Assembly (NCBI RefSeq): GCF_051201665.1
Contig: NZ_CP179210.1
Coordinates: 3,100,001-3,164,000, forward strand
DNA: 64,000 nt
Direction of reading: 5' to 3'
From: Psychrobium sp051201665
Lineage (GTDB): Bacteria; Pseudomonadota; Gammaproteobacteria; Enterobacterales; Psychrobiaceae
Shown here: positions 34,798 to 42,991 of the stretch, in pieces
How positions within the stretch are numbered: the stretch's first letter is position 1
How the letters are laid out: each line of letters starts with the position of its first letter
Notes under the pieces: generated by a model
What the model was told of the DNA's origin: nothing
The model's database searches: none
The model's input: the letters and a program-made list of their open reading frames with translations, nothing else
Program-made: the position numbers and the translations under genes

Positions 34798-36547
34798 GAA
34801 CGCCTCCCACTACTGCTCCTTGCCCATGACTAACTGCAGCAATATTGACGGGTAATTCTACTGTTTTGCTCGGCGCGACATTCATCAGTTGTAATGCACC
34901 AGTCGTGACTTTGGCAAACACCGGCGCAGCCACATCACCACCGTAGTATTTATCACCTTTAGGCTCATTAATAATAACAATGGTCACTAAACGAGGATTA
35001 TCGATTGGCGCAATGCCAGCAAAAGACACCACATAATCTTCGCCATACCCGCCTGCAGTCGCTTTACGAGCGGTACCCGTTTTACCAGCAACACGATAAC
35101 CACCAATACGCGCTTTGACGGCCGTTCCACCAGCCTTTGTAACTCCTTCCATCATTTGTAACATAGCGTTGGCAATTCTCGGTTCGATGACTTGTTCGGC
35201 TTCAGGTGGATTCTCTAATTTCAAAATCGAAATGGGGTTGAGACGCCCTTCATTGGCGATGACTGAATATGCCCTTGCAAGCTGTAACGGTGTCACCGCT
35301 AAACCATAACCAAATGACAATGTGGCGATTTCAAAGTCAGACCAACGTGAGCGGTCGCTCAAAACACCAGCACTTTCGCCGGGTAGCGTCACATTGGTGC
35401 GAGAACCAAAACCAAGATTATAATAGCTTGTAAGCAATTGCTCTTTAGGGACAGATAAGGCCATTTTACTCACACCAACATTCGATGATTTAGCAATAAT
35501 GGTGGCTATATTGATCTTGCCATAATTACGTGGGTCTCGAACAGTATTAGCCCCTAGTCGATAACTTCCTTTGGTATCAATCTCTGAATCTAATTCATAT
35601 TTTCCATAATCTAACGCCATCATTGCGGCTAATGGTTTGATGGTTGAACCCGGTTCAAACATATCTGTAATAGAGCGATTACGCATTCGATACGGCAGCA
35701 TACTACGACGATTGTTCGGGTTGTAAGACGGTGTATTAGCCATCGCCAATATTTCACCTGTTTTTACGTCTAATACAATTAACGATCCTGATGTAGCATT
35801 ATATTTTTCAGTGGCCGTTTTTAGTTCTTTGTAAGCAATGGCCTGAATGCGCTGATCAATACTGGTCATCACATCATTAGCGTTTTCACCTTCTTCGACA
35901 GTATTTAAACGTTCAACAACCATGCCATCACGAGCACGGCGTACTTTACGCTTTATCGGTGCACCAGTTAGCCAGTCGTCATAAGTCTTTTCAATACCAT
36001 TTTGGCCTTCGTCATCAATATTGGTAAAACCAACGATATGAGAAGTCACTTCTCCTGTTGGATAATAACGTCGAGATGACGGCTTGAGATAAATACCGGG
36101 AATTTTAAGCTGCTTGATATAATCAGCTTGTGCAGGAGAAACTTGGCGTTTTAAATAAACAAAACGACGTTTAGGATCAGCAACGGCTTTTAACAATTTT
36201 TCGACTGGACGGTCTAAAACACCAGCAAGCGCTTCCCAGCGGCGCTTATCAGCTAGACCGTTTTTCTTATGAATCACGTTTGGTTCAGCCCAAACGACTT
36301 CAACGGGTACACTGACTGCCAGCGCAGTACCATGACGGTCGACAATATTGCCGCGATGAGATTGAGACACGATAGTACGTTTAGAGCGTAAATCACCTTG
36401 ATAACGCAGTTTCTCAGAGTCGACAACTTGTAAAAAAGCAGCACGAGATGCGATGCCAATAAACACCAGAATGATAAGAGAAACAACCACATAGAGTCGC
36501 CATGTGATCAAGCTGGGTTTCTTTTTAGTTTTAGCTTGTTTTGTCAT
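34787..36547 (-). CDS. ftsI: Peptidoglycan D,D-transpeptidase FtsI (PBP3)
   Basis: 586 residues. A single N-terminal anchor (about 15-38) precedes the pedestal domain (RGNIVDRHGTALA) and the transpeptidase domain with the active-site serine in GSTIKP (about 305), SSN in KSSNVGVS, and KTGTARKA. It crosslinks septal peptidoglycan. Its start overlaps the ftsL stop (ATGA). Confidence 0.97.
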   Translation of the reverse strand: MTKQAKTKKKPSLITWRLYVVVSLIILVFIGIASRAAFLQVVDSEKLRYQGDLRSKRTIVSQSHRGNIVDRHGTALAVSVPVEVVWAEPNVIHKKNGLADKRRWEALAGVLDRPVEKLLKAVADPKRRFVYLKRQVSPAQADYIKQLKIPGIYLKPSSRRYYPTGEVTSHIVGFTNIDDEGQNGIEKTYDDWLTGAPIKRKVRRARDGMVVERLNTVEEGENANDVMTSIDQRIQAIAYKELKTATEKYNATSGSLIVLDVKTGEILAMANTPSYNPNNRRSMLPYRMRNRSITDMFEPGSTIKPLAAMMALDYGKYELDSEIDTKGSYRLGANTVRDPRNYGKINIATIIAKSSNVGVSKMALSVPKEQLLTSYYNLGFGSRTNVTLPGESAGVLSDRSRWSDFEIATLSFGYGLAVTPLQLARAYSVIANEGRLNPISILKLENPPEAEQVIEPRIANAMLQMMEGVTKAGGTAVKARIGGYRVAGKTGTARKATAGGYGEDYVVSFAGIAPIDNPRLVTIVIINEPKGDKYYGGDVAAPVFAKVTTGALQLMNVAPSKTVELPVNIAAVSHGQGAVVGGVHEQ

Positions 36548-36861
36548 TTAGAAGACACCGCGATTTCTTTTTCTGTTGCAGGACGTTTCATTCCCAATTT
36601 TTGTGTTGCCAGCTCTTCGATACGGCTATGTTCAGCCAGTGCCATTTCTTCTAATAATAAATGGCGTGCTTCAAGTTTTAATTTATCTCGCTCTTCTCGC
36701 AGCTCTTCCCAGTGACCAATCAATAATCGATTTTGATGCGCGCTGTAAATCACAGCAATTGCAGAGCCTAAAACACTAACAACAAGAAGCACTAACCACA
36801 GGTGAGACAATACATCTCGCCAAATAACTTTTGTTAGATTGACCTGTCGTTCAGTGCTCAT
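36544..36861 (-). CDS. ftsL: Cell division protein FtsL
   Basis: 105 residues from the ATG at 36859-36861, which has AAGGA upstream; a longer frame begins at a TTG inside rsmH. One membrane span (about 20-40) is followed by a leucine-rich coiled coil (SAHQNRLLIGHWEELREERD onward), the FtsL architecture. It complexes with FtsB and FtsQ. The identity rests on topology and on its location between rsmH and ftsI, since FtsL sequences vary. Confidence 0.93.
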   Translation of the reverse strand: MSTERQVNLTKVIWRDVLSHLWLVLLVVSVLGSAIAVIYSAHQNRLLIGHWEELREERDKLKLEARHLLLEEMALAEHSRIEELATQKLGMKRPATEKEIAVSSK

Positions 36862-36874
36862 ACGTCCAGTCCTT

Positions 36875-37813
36875 TTAAAGGCGCTGTGCAATACGCAATA
36901 CTGAACTACGCGAGCGTGGGTTTTGAGCTATTTCATCTTTCGATGGTTTTATGGCTTTACTTATCGCTTTATAAGTACGCGATTTGTTTAATTCGTCTTC
37001 AGTAACAGGCAAGCCAAAGGGAACTTCTTCACCCTTACTTTGTTTACGAATAAAACGTTTAACAATGCGATCCTCTAACGAGTGAAAACTAATCACCGAT
37101 AAGCGCCCTTGTGGTTTTAGAACATCGATTGATGCCAATAACGCCTGCTCAACCTCTTCAAGTTCGCTATTAATATAAATTCTAATTGCCTGAAAAGTAC
37201 GAGTTGCCGGATGCTTATTCTTGTCTTTTACAGGCACGACGCGTGCAATAAAATCAGCTAACTGCTTAGTTGTTTCAAAAGGGGTATCAGTTCTATCTTT
37301 AACAATGGCGCGAGCAATGTGTACTGCCCAGTTTTCTTCACCAAAATTTTTGATAACCCAACTTATTTCATCAACTTCAGCTTGGGCTAACCACTGAGCG
37401 GCACTACGTCCTGATGTAGGATCCATTCGCATGTCTAATGGCCCATCACGCATGAAACTAAAACCGCGCTGAGCATCGTCAAGCTGAGGAGATGACACAC
37501 CTAAATCCATCAATACACCATCAATTTTTCCTGTTAGGCCCAGCTCTTCTACATAGTTAGCCAGACCAGAAAATGGACCAGGAAGGATTTTAAAGCGAGC
37601 GTCTTCTTTTTCTAGCTCATGCGCAACAGCAATTGCTGTCGGATCGCGATCTATCGCATACAGCGTTCCAGTTTCATCGAGTTGAGACAGTAGGTGGCGA
37701 CTGTGCCCGCCACGACCAAAGGTCGCATCAATATAAATTCCGCCAGGCTTAAGGGCTAACCCCTCAACAGCTTCATCTAACAGCACAGTAATGTGGGAGA
37801 ATTGTTCAGTCAT
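36875..37813 (-). CDS. rsmH: 16S rRNA (cytosine1402-N4)-methyltransferase RsmH
   Basis: 312 residues. HITVLLDEAVEGL at the N-terminus, DATFGRGGHSRHLL as the SAM motif (about 30), DLGVSSPQLDDAQRGFSF, and the C-terminal ISFHSLEDRIVKRF. Formerly MraW; it methylates C1402 in the ribosomal P site. It follows mraZ by 3 bases. Confidence 0.97.
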   Translation of the reverse strand: MTEQFSHITVLLDEAVEGLALKPGGIYIDATFGRGGHSRHLLSQLDETGTLYAIDRDPTAIAVAHELEKEDARFKILPGPFSGLANYVEELGLTGKIDGVLMDLGVSSPQLDDAQRGFSFMRDGPLDMRMDPTSGRSAAQWLAQAEVDEISWVIKNFGEENWAVHIARAIVKDRTDTPFETTKQLADFIARVVPVKDKNKHPATRTFQAIRIYINSELEEVEQALLASIDVLKPQGRLSVISFHSLEDRIVKRFIRKQSKGEEVPFGLPVTEDELNKSRTYKAISKAIKPSKDEIAQNPRSRSSVLRIAQRL

Positions 37814-37816
37814 AAG

Positions 37817-38275
37817 TTACAGTGCCAGTTCCTTTAATCGGGTCGATTGTGAAAAGTCGATAGATCTTGCCAACGCTAAATCAGCTTGCACTTGTGCCTG
37901 CCAATCAGTCTCTGACCAAATTTCAAATTTATTCACTTGCCCTATTAACATTAATTTTTTTTCTAAGTTTGCGTGGGTTCTCAATGGCGCAGGAAGCAGA
38001 ATTCGACCATTCTTATCCATCTCACAATCATTGGCATTACCAAGAATCAAACGCTTTATCGTCGCTTCTTGAGGATCAAAATCAGATAATTGAGACAGTT
38101 TTTCTTCAATGATTTTCCATTGAGCCAAAGGGTATAACAACAAACAAGAACGCTTAATATCGATAGTGATTACCAACTTACTTTCACCTGCAATAGACAC
38201 TAGTTCACGATAGCTCATTGGCATCGTCAGTCGTCCTTTTGCATCTAGGTTAATTGCAGTTGTTCCACGTAACAT
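37817..38275 (-). CDS. mraZ: Transcriptional regulator MraZ
   Basis: 152 residues. Two MraZ/AbrB-like repeats: DAKGRLTMPMSYRE (about 11) and MDKNGRILLPAPLR (about 84), each with the DxxGR motif. It is first in the dcw operon and represses its own promoter by binding GTG-type repeats, which are visible upstream. Confidence 0.97.
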   Translation of the reverse strand: MLRGTTAINLDAKGRLTMPMSYRELVSIAGESKLVITIDIKRSCLLLYPLAQWKIIEEKLSQLSDFDPQEATIKRLILGNANDCEMDKNGRILLPAPLRTHANLEKKLMLIGQVNKFEIWSETDWQAQVQADLALARSIDFSQSTRLKELAL

Positions 38276-38308
38276 AAATGTTCGCTATCCTATTCGTTCC
38301 CTAAAAAT

Positions 38309-38336
38309 CCACTTTATGACACTTTATGCCACAAAA
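38309..38336 (-). promoter_or_regulatory. MraZ operator (10 bp periodic repeats)
   Basis: On the coding strand GTGG, GTGT and GTGG recur at exactly 10-base steps (GTGGCATAAA, GTGTCATAAA, GTGGATTTTT). MraZ boxes known from E. coli and mycoplasmas have this layout. They overlap the predicted start of transcription. Confidence 0.75.
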
Positions 38337-38340
38337 AACT

Positions 38341-38369
38341 ATTCTAGGGTTAAGTGCAACGATCGTCAA
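38341..38369 (-). promoter_or_regulatory. mraZ (dcw operon) promoter
   Basis: Minus strand: TTGACG (38364-38369), 17 bases, TAGAAT (38341-38346). A strong sigma-70 promoter directly upstream of the MraZ boxes. Confidence 0.75.
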
Positions 38370-38446
38370 GGTACAAACACGCGAAAACACGCTATTTTAA
38401 GCAAGCGTATGAAGTTAATGGGAAAGTAATTTTAGAACTGGAATTT

Positions 38447-38605
38447 ATACCAATTGCATTAAATATTTGCCCACTTGTACTTGTTAAAATTAACTAAAAT
38501 GGCGTTGCTCTCAATCCTAATAGCCAGCTATTAGTCAATCGAGCGCCTTGTTTTAGCTGATTTTCTCTACGCACAACAAGATCACTTACTTAATGCAATT
38601 GGTAT
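38447..38605 (-). repeat. MITE-like element family A, copy 3 (inverted)
   Basis: Reverse orientation relative to copies 1, 2, 4 and 6, with standard 16-base ends ATACCAATTGCATTAA and TTAATGCAATTGGTAT. It abuts the truncated binding-protein gene, whose final codons lie inside the element. Confidence 0.93.
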
Positions 38606-38869
38606 AAAAACATCAACTGAATGCAACATTGATTTATCTACTTCAGATGCACCATTAATCAGTTTAATATTAACTTTGATTTGATGTTCTTGTTGCCAAA
38701 GAGCCCAATAATCAACAATTAAACCTTGTGGTGGTCCTTGATTGTCAAGGTATGAGTAAGGGGCAAAATTAATATCAATGGCGACAGTTATCTGTTCACC
38801 TTGCGTAGAAACACAGTGGCTATTAAGGGATACAAAAAGAACGACAGCGAAGAGCAGAGATTTAAGCAA
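38582..38869 (-). pseudogene. Truncated periplasmic solute-binding (family 3-like) protein
   Basis: The first 88 codons encode a signal peptide (MLKSLLFAVVLFVSLNSH) and the start of a family 3 binding domain (ITVAIDINFAPYSYLDNQG, then GLIVDYWALW). The last seven residues IPIALSK and the stop are encoded by the end of the repeat element. The remaining some 150 or more residues of such a domain are not found on the far side, where the mraZ promoter follows. So this is a 3'-truncated remnant, probably of a sensor or binding protein. Confidence 0.8.
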
Positions 38870-38989
38870 CGAATATAACCCTTAAAATGGCAAAGCCATA
38901 TTAAGGGTAGAAGAAAAGTCTGACTTTTCAAACGAACTGTAAAATTACTTTGTCTATTTAAAAGATAGGAAAACGAGTAGAGTTAACCC

Positions 38990-39016
38990 TAAAGTATTTG
39001 GTATTAGTGCCGATAA
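38990..39016 (+). promoter_or_regulatory. Flagellar sigma-28 (FliA) promoter
   Basis: TAAAGTAT, 11 bases, GCCGATAA. Compared with the E. coli FliA consensus TAAAGTTT-N11-GCCGATAA this differs at one base and has the exact spacing. It lies 34 bases upstream of the small ORF at 39051. Confidence 0.85.
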
Positions 39017-39050
39017 TATACTGTCATTTACACAAAATTTAGAGGCTGTT

Positions 39051-39245
39051 ATGGATTCAATATCTTCAGGGAAGTACACCCAAGGCGCTGAATTACTTAG
39101 CGCATCAATGAGTAAAAACCAGCAGAAACAAGAAGGTAAGATGGCATTGGCATTAATTGAAGCTGCTGCAAGCAGTAGCCCAGCCCAATCAAATTTAGCA
39201 AGCCCAACAGCAACCATGGGTAATCATATCAATATAAAAGCGTAA
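39051..39245 (+). CDS. Small protein, possibly YjfB-like (putative motility protein)
   Basis: 64 residues, no signal peptide, no membrane span, no cysteine. The C-terminus reads ATMGNHINIKA, which recalls the LGxHIDVKL-type ending of the YjfB family of small putative motility proteins, and the middle has a similar Ala/Gln-rich helix. The resemblance is from memory and weak. The near-consensus sigma-28 promoter and the terminator make it a true, separately transcribed gene and support a flagellar or chemotaxis-linked regulon. No other flagellar gene is in the window. Confidence 0.7.
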   Translation: MDSISSGKYTQGAELLSASMSKNQQKQEGKMALALIEAAASSSPAQSNLASPTATMGNHINIKA

Positions 39246-39272
39246 GTTTGCTAACTATTGAAATACAAAGAT

Positions 39273-39295
39273 GCGATTATTAATCGCCTTTTTTA
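39273..39295 (+). terminator. Terminator after the small sigma-28 gene
   Basis: GCGATT-ATT-AATCGC stem followed by CCTTTTTT. Confidence 0.75.
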
Positions 39296-39298
39296 TGA

Positions 39299-40318
39299 TT
39301 AAATTGGCATCACGCGATTTCGCCCTTGCGCTTTCGCTTTGTATAAAAGATCATCTGCTCGCGCAATAAAACTAGTCAGATTATCCCCTGGCGTAAACTC
39401 AGAGACGCCAAATGACGCACTAATATGATCAATTAATTTGGTCGTTCGCTTATCGCGAAGTGTGAGTTTATCAACAAGTTTACGCAATGTTTCAGCATAC
39501 TGCCTTGCCTGTCTTAGCCCGCTATTAGGAATTAATATCGCAAACTCTTCGCCGCCAAACCTAAAGGCCATAGCACCATCCCGCGTAGCATCAAGCAATC
39601 GACGTCCAACGGCTTTGAGAACTTGGTCCCCCAACAAATGACCATATTCATCATTAAACTTTTTAAAATGATCAATATCAGCCAGAATTAGGCAAAGCCC
39701 TTTATTATCTGTTTTTAATAATGTCGATAATTCGGTATCAAATGAATGGCGATTAAGTAGACCTGTTAAAGAATCATACAGCGCGATTTTTTGGCTTTTG
39801 TGCAATTGAGACTTTAATGACTCTATCTCTTCTTTTGCTTTGTCTAAACTATTACTAAAAAACTGCGTCGCATTGCGAATAGCTTTTGAGTCACCATCAA
39901 GCTCTCTAATTAAGCTCATCACCTCTTCAATAGACCAACCCTCGTCTTCGACGCGATGCAAATTCGAAAACGTTTTATCGATGGTATTCTGAAATTTACT
40001 CGCATCAGAAGAAGTATCTTTAATTGATTGTCCAAGCTCAAGTAGCATCGCTTCAACGCTTTCACGCATTTTCCAAGTGCCAGATTCTATTTCATCAGCA
40101 ACAAACCGACGATACAGAGTTTGTGCTTGGACAGGTGGGAAAATTGGATAGTTTTTAAGTAACTCATCGAGTTCTGATGTTAGCTGCTCATCATCATTAC
40201 CGACATAGGAATACCATAATGCATAATTCATAGGCGTTGTTGCCACATGATGCTTCATCATTAATGGCACTACCTTTTTTAATCGCTTGGTAGATTCCGA
40301 AAAAATATCATCACTCAT
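39299..40318 (-). CDS. Diguanylate cyclase (GGDEF domain)
   Basis: 339 residues. The N-terminal 170 residues are soluble and helical with no recognised sensor domain; the coiled-coil segment LDKAKEEIESLKSQLHKSQK leads into the GGDEF domain (DSLTGLLNRHSFD, ILADIDHFKKFND). The active site is FGGEEF, a functional variant. An RxxD inhibitory site is not obvious: RDGA precedes the active site. It should make cyclic-di-GMP. It is convergent with the sigma-28 gene. Confidence 0.92.
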   Translation of the reverse strand: MSDDIFSESTKRLKKVVPLMMKHHVATTPMNYALWYSYVGNDDEQLTSELDELLKNYPIFPPVQAQTLYRRFVADEIESGTWKMRESVEAMLLELGQSIKDTSSDASKFQNTIDKTFSNLHRVEDEGWSIEEVMSLIRELDGDSKAIRNATQFFSNSLDKAKEEIESLKSQLHKSQKIALYDSLTGLLNRHSFDTELSTLLKTDNKGLCLILADIDHFKKFNDEYGHLLGDQVLKAVGRRLLDATRDGAMAFRFGGEEFAILIPNSGLRQARQYAETLRKLVDKLTLRDKRTTKLIDHISASFGVSEFTPGDNLTSFIARADDLLYKAKAQGRNRVMPI

Positions 40319-40379
40319 AATAAACTCTCAACTCGATACATTTCTTTATCATAGCCTAAATTACTCATTGATAAGCAAT

Positions 40380-41267
40380 TTAATCGATGAGTTGTGAAAT
40401 AGATTGATCTGTCTTTACTTGAAGATAGTGCCACAATGTTTTGACTCGCAATAATTCCATCTTGTCTCGTGGCGCTGCAATCCAAAATTGACGAACAATA
40501 TCCAAAGCGTCGGGCAGCACTTCCACTAGCCCTTGTTTTTTATTCGCTAGAAAACACGGCAAGATCGCCATCCCCATTCCTGACTCAACGGCAGTCGCTT
40601 GCGCGATGACACTAGAACTTTTAAAGCGTGGTTTTATTTGCGGCAAAAATTGCTCCAAATAACATAGTTGACGACTAAAAATTAAGTCATCAACGTAACC
40701 AATCATTTCATGCTCAGTAAGTGATGCTAACGACTTTATTTCGCTGTGACGCGCAAGATAACTTTCGCTGGCGTAAAGTTTTAAGCGGTAATCACATAGT
40801 TTCGCGACAACTAATGATTCACTGGTTGGCTTATCAATAGTAATGGCAATATCCGCCTCATGATGCGCTAATTTCACCGAACGTTGCAGTGGCAGCAACT
40901 CAATATTTATCTGCGAATGAGACGCCATAAACTCAGTAAGTTGGCTGGCAATAAAGTAATTACCAAAAGCATCCGTCGTCCCCAACCTAATATCGCCAAA
41001 CTGTTGTAAATTTTTGCCTTGCAATAATTCAATAGCACTTTGTGTTTTCTGCTCCATCTCTAGCGCGGTTTGCAATAATTGACTACCGTGTTGTGTTAAT
41101 TTATGCCCTTGATTTTCACGAGTAAATAACTGTGTCCCTAATACTGACTCCAATTTATGAAGTCGACGAGATACGGTGGATGAGTCTACTCCTAGGCGTT
41201 TTGAAGCGCCTGTTAGTGTTTCACTTTTTGCCACTTCCAGAAATATTTTTAAATCTTCCCAATTCAT
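40380..41267 (-). CDS. LysR family transcriptional regulator
   Basis: 295 residues. The helix-turn-helix is at 1-60 (LKIFLEVAKSETLTGASKRLGVDSSTVSRRLHKLE, read in parts), then a LysR substrate domain. It is divergent from mmsA, with an inverted repeat of LysR type between them, so it probably controls mmsA in response to a valine or inositol catabolite. Confidence 0.92.
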   Translation of the reverse strand: MNWEDLKIFLEVAKSETLTGASKRLGVDSSTVSRRLHKLESVLGTQLFTRENQGHKLTQHGSQLLQTALEMEQKTQSAIELLQGKNLQQFGDIRLGTTDAFGNYFIASQLTEFMASHSQINIELLPLQRSVKLAHHEADIAITIDKPTSESLVVAKLCDYRLKLYASESYLARHSEIKSLASLTEHEMIGYVDDLIFSRQLCYLEQFLPQIKPRFKSSSVIAQATAVESGMGMAILPCFLANKKQGLVEVLPDALDIVRQFWIAAPRDKMELLRVKTLWHYLQVKTDQSISQLID

Positions 41268-41306
41268 TTTATAGCCATTCGTCTAAATCTTTGCATATTT
41301 GCATAT

Positions 41307-41325
41307 TTGCAAGACTGCCTTGCAA
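41307..41325. promoter_or_regulatory. LysR-type operator between lysR gene and mmsA
   Basis: TTGCAAG-N5-CTTGCAA is a perfect 7 bp inverted repeat, containing the T-N11-A pattern. Three direct repeats of TTTGCA at 8-base steps (41290-41311) run into it. Confidence 0.6.
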
Positions 41326-41334
41326 CAACATCTA

Positions 41335-41363
41335 TTGTCAAGTAAATCAGAGCTAGCTATGCT
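41335..41363 (+). promoter_or_regulatory. mmsA promoter
   Basis: TTGTCA, 17 bases, TATGCT. The LysR inverted repeat is centred about 54 bases before the predicted start of transcription, where LysR activators bind. Confidence 0.55.
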
Positions 41364-41408
41364 GCTACATACTTAACTTAACGCTAAAAATAGAAAAAGG
41401 ATAATCCC

Positions 41409-42908
41409 ATGTCTATGCGCCGCATCCCTATGCTAATCAATGGTGAGCATGTTCAATCAATTACCGATCGTTGGGTTGATGTTCTAAATCCAGCAAACCA
41501 AGAAGTGGTTGCACAAGTTCCAATGGCAACAATTGAAGAAGTTGATGGTGCTATCGAAAATGCACATGCAGCGTTTCAATCATGGAAGAAAGTATCACTA
41601 GGCAATCGCATGCGCATTATGCTTAAGCTTCAGCACCTTATTCGTGAAAACACCACTAAACTAGCTGAGCTAATTACGCTGGAGCACGGTAAAACACTCC
41701 CCGATGCTGAGGGTGAAGTGGCTCGTGGATTAGAAGTTGTTGAGCACGCGTGTTCTATTACTTCACTGTCTTTAGGGGAAATGGCTAACAATGTCGCAGG
41801 TAACATCGATGTACACACTCTAAAGAAACCATTAGGTGTTGGCGCTGGTATTACGGCATTTAATTTCCCTGTTATGCTACCGTGTTTTATGTTCCCACTG
41901 GCCTTAGCAACAGGTAACACCTTTGTTTTAAAACCATCAGAGCAAGATCCATCATCATCTCTTTTCTTAGCCGAACTTGCACTAGAAGCTGGTATTCCAG
42001 CCGGTGTCCTAAATGTCGTTCACGGCGGGCCAGAAGTCGCTGATCGTTTATGTTCTCATCCGCTAATTAAAGCGGTTTCTTTCATTGGTTCTAGCCATGT
42101 TGGTAAGCACATTTACGAACGTGCAAGTCACTATGATAAACGTGCTCAGTGTATGATGGGGGCAAAAAATCACTGTATCATCATGCCTGATTGCGACAAA
42201 GAACAAGCAATTAACAACATTTTAGGAGCAGCTTACGGCGCCGCAGGTCAACGTTGTATGGCTAATTCAGTGGTTATTCTTGTTGGTAAAACACAAGAGT
42301 GGTTAGACGAGATTGCAAAACGTAGCCATGATATGAAAATTGGACCAGGCACCGATCGCAACGCCGATTTGGGCCCAGTAATCACTCCGGCTGCTAAAAA
42401 CCGCATTACCAGTTTAATTAATAGCGGTGTCGAGCAAGGCGCTAATCTAATGGTTGATGGTCGTGACTGTGTTGTTAAAGGTTATGAGCAAGGTAACTTT
42501 GTTGGCCCAACTATGTTTAGCGGTGTCAAAGCTGACATGGATATCTACACGCAAGAAATTTTTGGTCCCGTATTATTAGTATTAAGTGCTGATACGTTCG
42601 AAGAAGCCATCGATATTCTTAACGCTAATCCAAATGGTAACGGCGCATCAATTTTCACTAACTCTGGTTACTTTGCGCAGCGTTTTGAAAATGAAGCAGA
42701 CGCTGGCCAACTAGGCATTAATATTCCAATTCCAGTACCTGTTGCTTACTTTAGTTTTACTGGTTCACGTGCCTCTAAACTCGGTGATTTAGGCCCTAAT
42801 GGCAAACAAGCTATTGCATTTTGGACTCAAACTAAAACGGTATCGACACGTTGGTTTGCACCAGATGAAGAAGCTGGTGAAGTAAACACCACCATCACGA
42901 TGAAATAA
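41409..42908 (+). CDS. mmsA: Methylmalonate-semialdehyde dehydrogenase (CoA-acylating)
   Basis: 499 residues of the aldehyde dehydrogenase fold. The MmsA-type catalytic cysteine is in GAAGQRCMANSVV (about 285), with GVGAGITAFNFPVMLPCFMFPLAL, read in parts, forming the MmsA-specific N-terminal region. The C-terminal SFTGSRASKLGDL is the MmsA signature. It converts methylmalonate semialdehyde to propionyl-CoA in valine (or inositol) degradation. No other valine gene follows; it is a single transcript with its own terminator. Confidence 0.95.
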   Translation: MSMRRIPMLINGEHVQSITDRWVDVLNPANQEVVAQVPMATIEEVDGAIENAHAAFQSWKKVSLGNRMRIMLKLQHLIRENTTKLAELITLEHGKTLPDAEGEVARGLEVVEHACSITSLSLGEMANNVAGNIDVHTLKKPLGVGAGITAFNFPVMLPCFMFPLALATGNTFVLKPSEQDPSSSLFLAELALEAGIPAGVLNVVHGGPEVADRLCSHPLIKAVSFIGSSHVGKHIYERASHYDKRAQCMMGAKNHCIIMPDCDKEQAINNILGAAYGAAGQRCMANSVVILVGKTQEWLDEIAKRSHDMKIGPGTDRNADLGPVITPAAKNRITSLINSGVEQGANLMVDGRDCVVKGYEQGNFVGPTMFSGVKADMDIYTQEIFGPVLLVLSADTFEEAIDILNANPNGNGASIFTNSGYFAQRFENEADAGQLGINIPIPVPVAYFSFTGSRASKLGDLGPNGKQAIAFWTQTKTVSTRWFAPDEEAGEVNTTITMK

Positions 42909-42934
42909 GTAACACTATCTTATTGTCTAAATAG

Positions 42935-42967
42935 AAAGGCCACTAACAACGTTAGCGGCCTTTTTTC
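42935..42967 (+). terminator. Terminator after mmsA
   Basis: AAAGGCC-A-CTAAC and GTTAG-C-GGCCTTT pair, followed by a T-tract. Confidence 0.85.
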
Positions 42968-42991
42968 TTATGTTTTACAACCCGATAGGTA

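Noticed and set aside
38954..39217. 87-codon minus-strand frame opposite the sigma-28 gene
   Set aside because: Shadow of the sense gene, which has promoter and terminator evidence.
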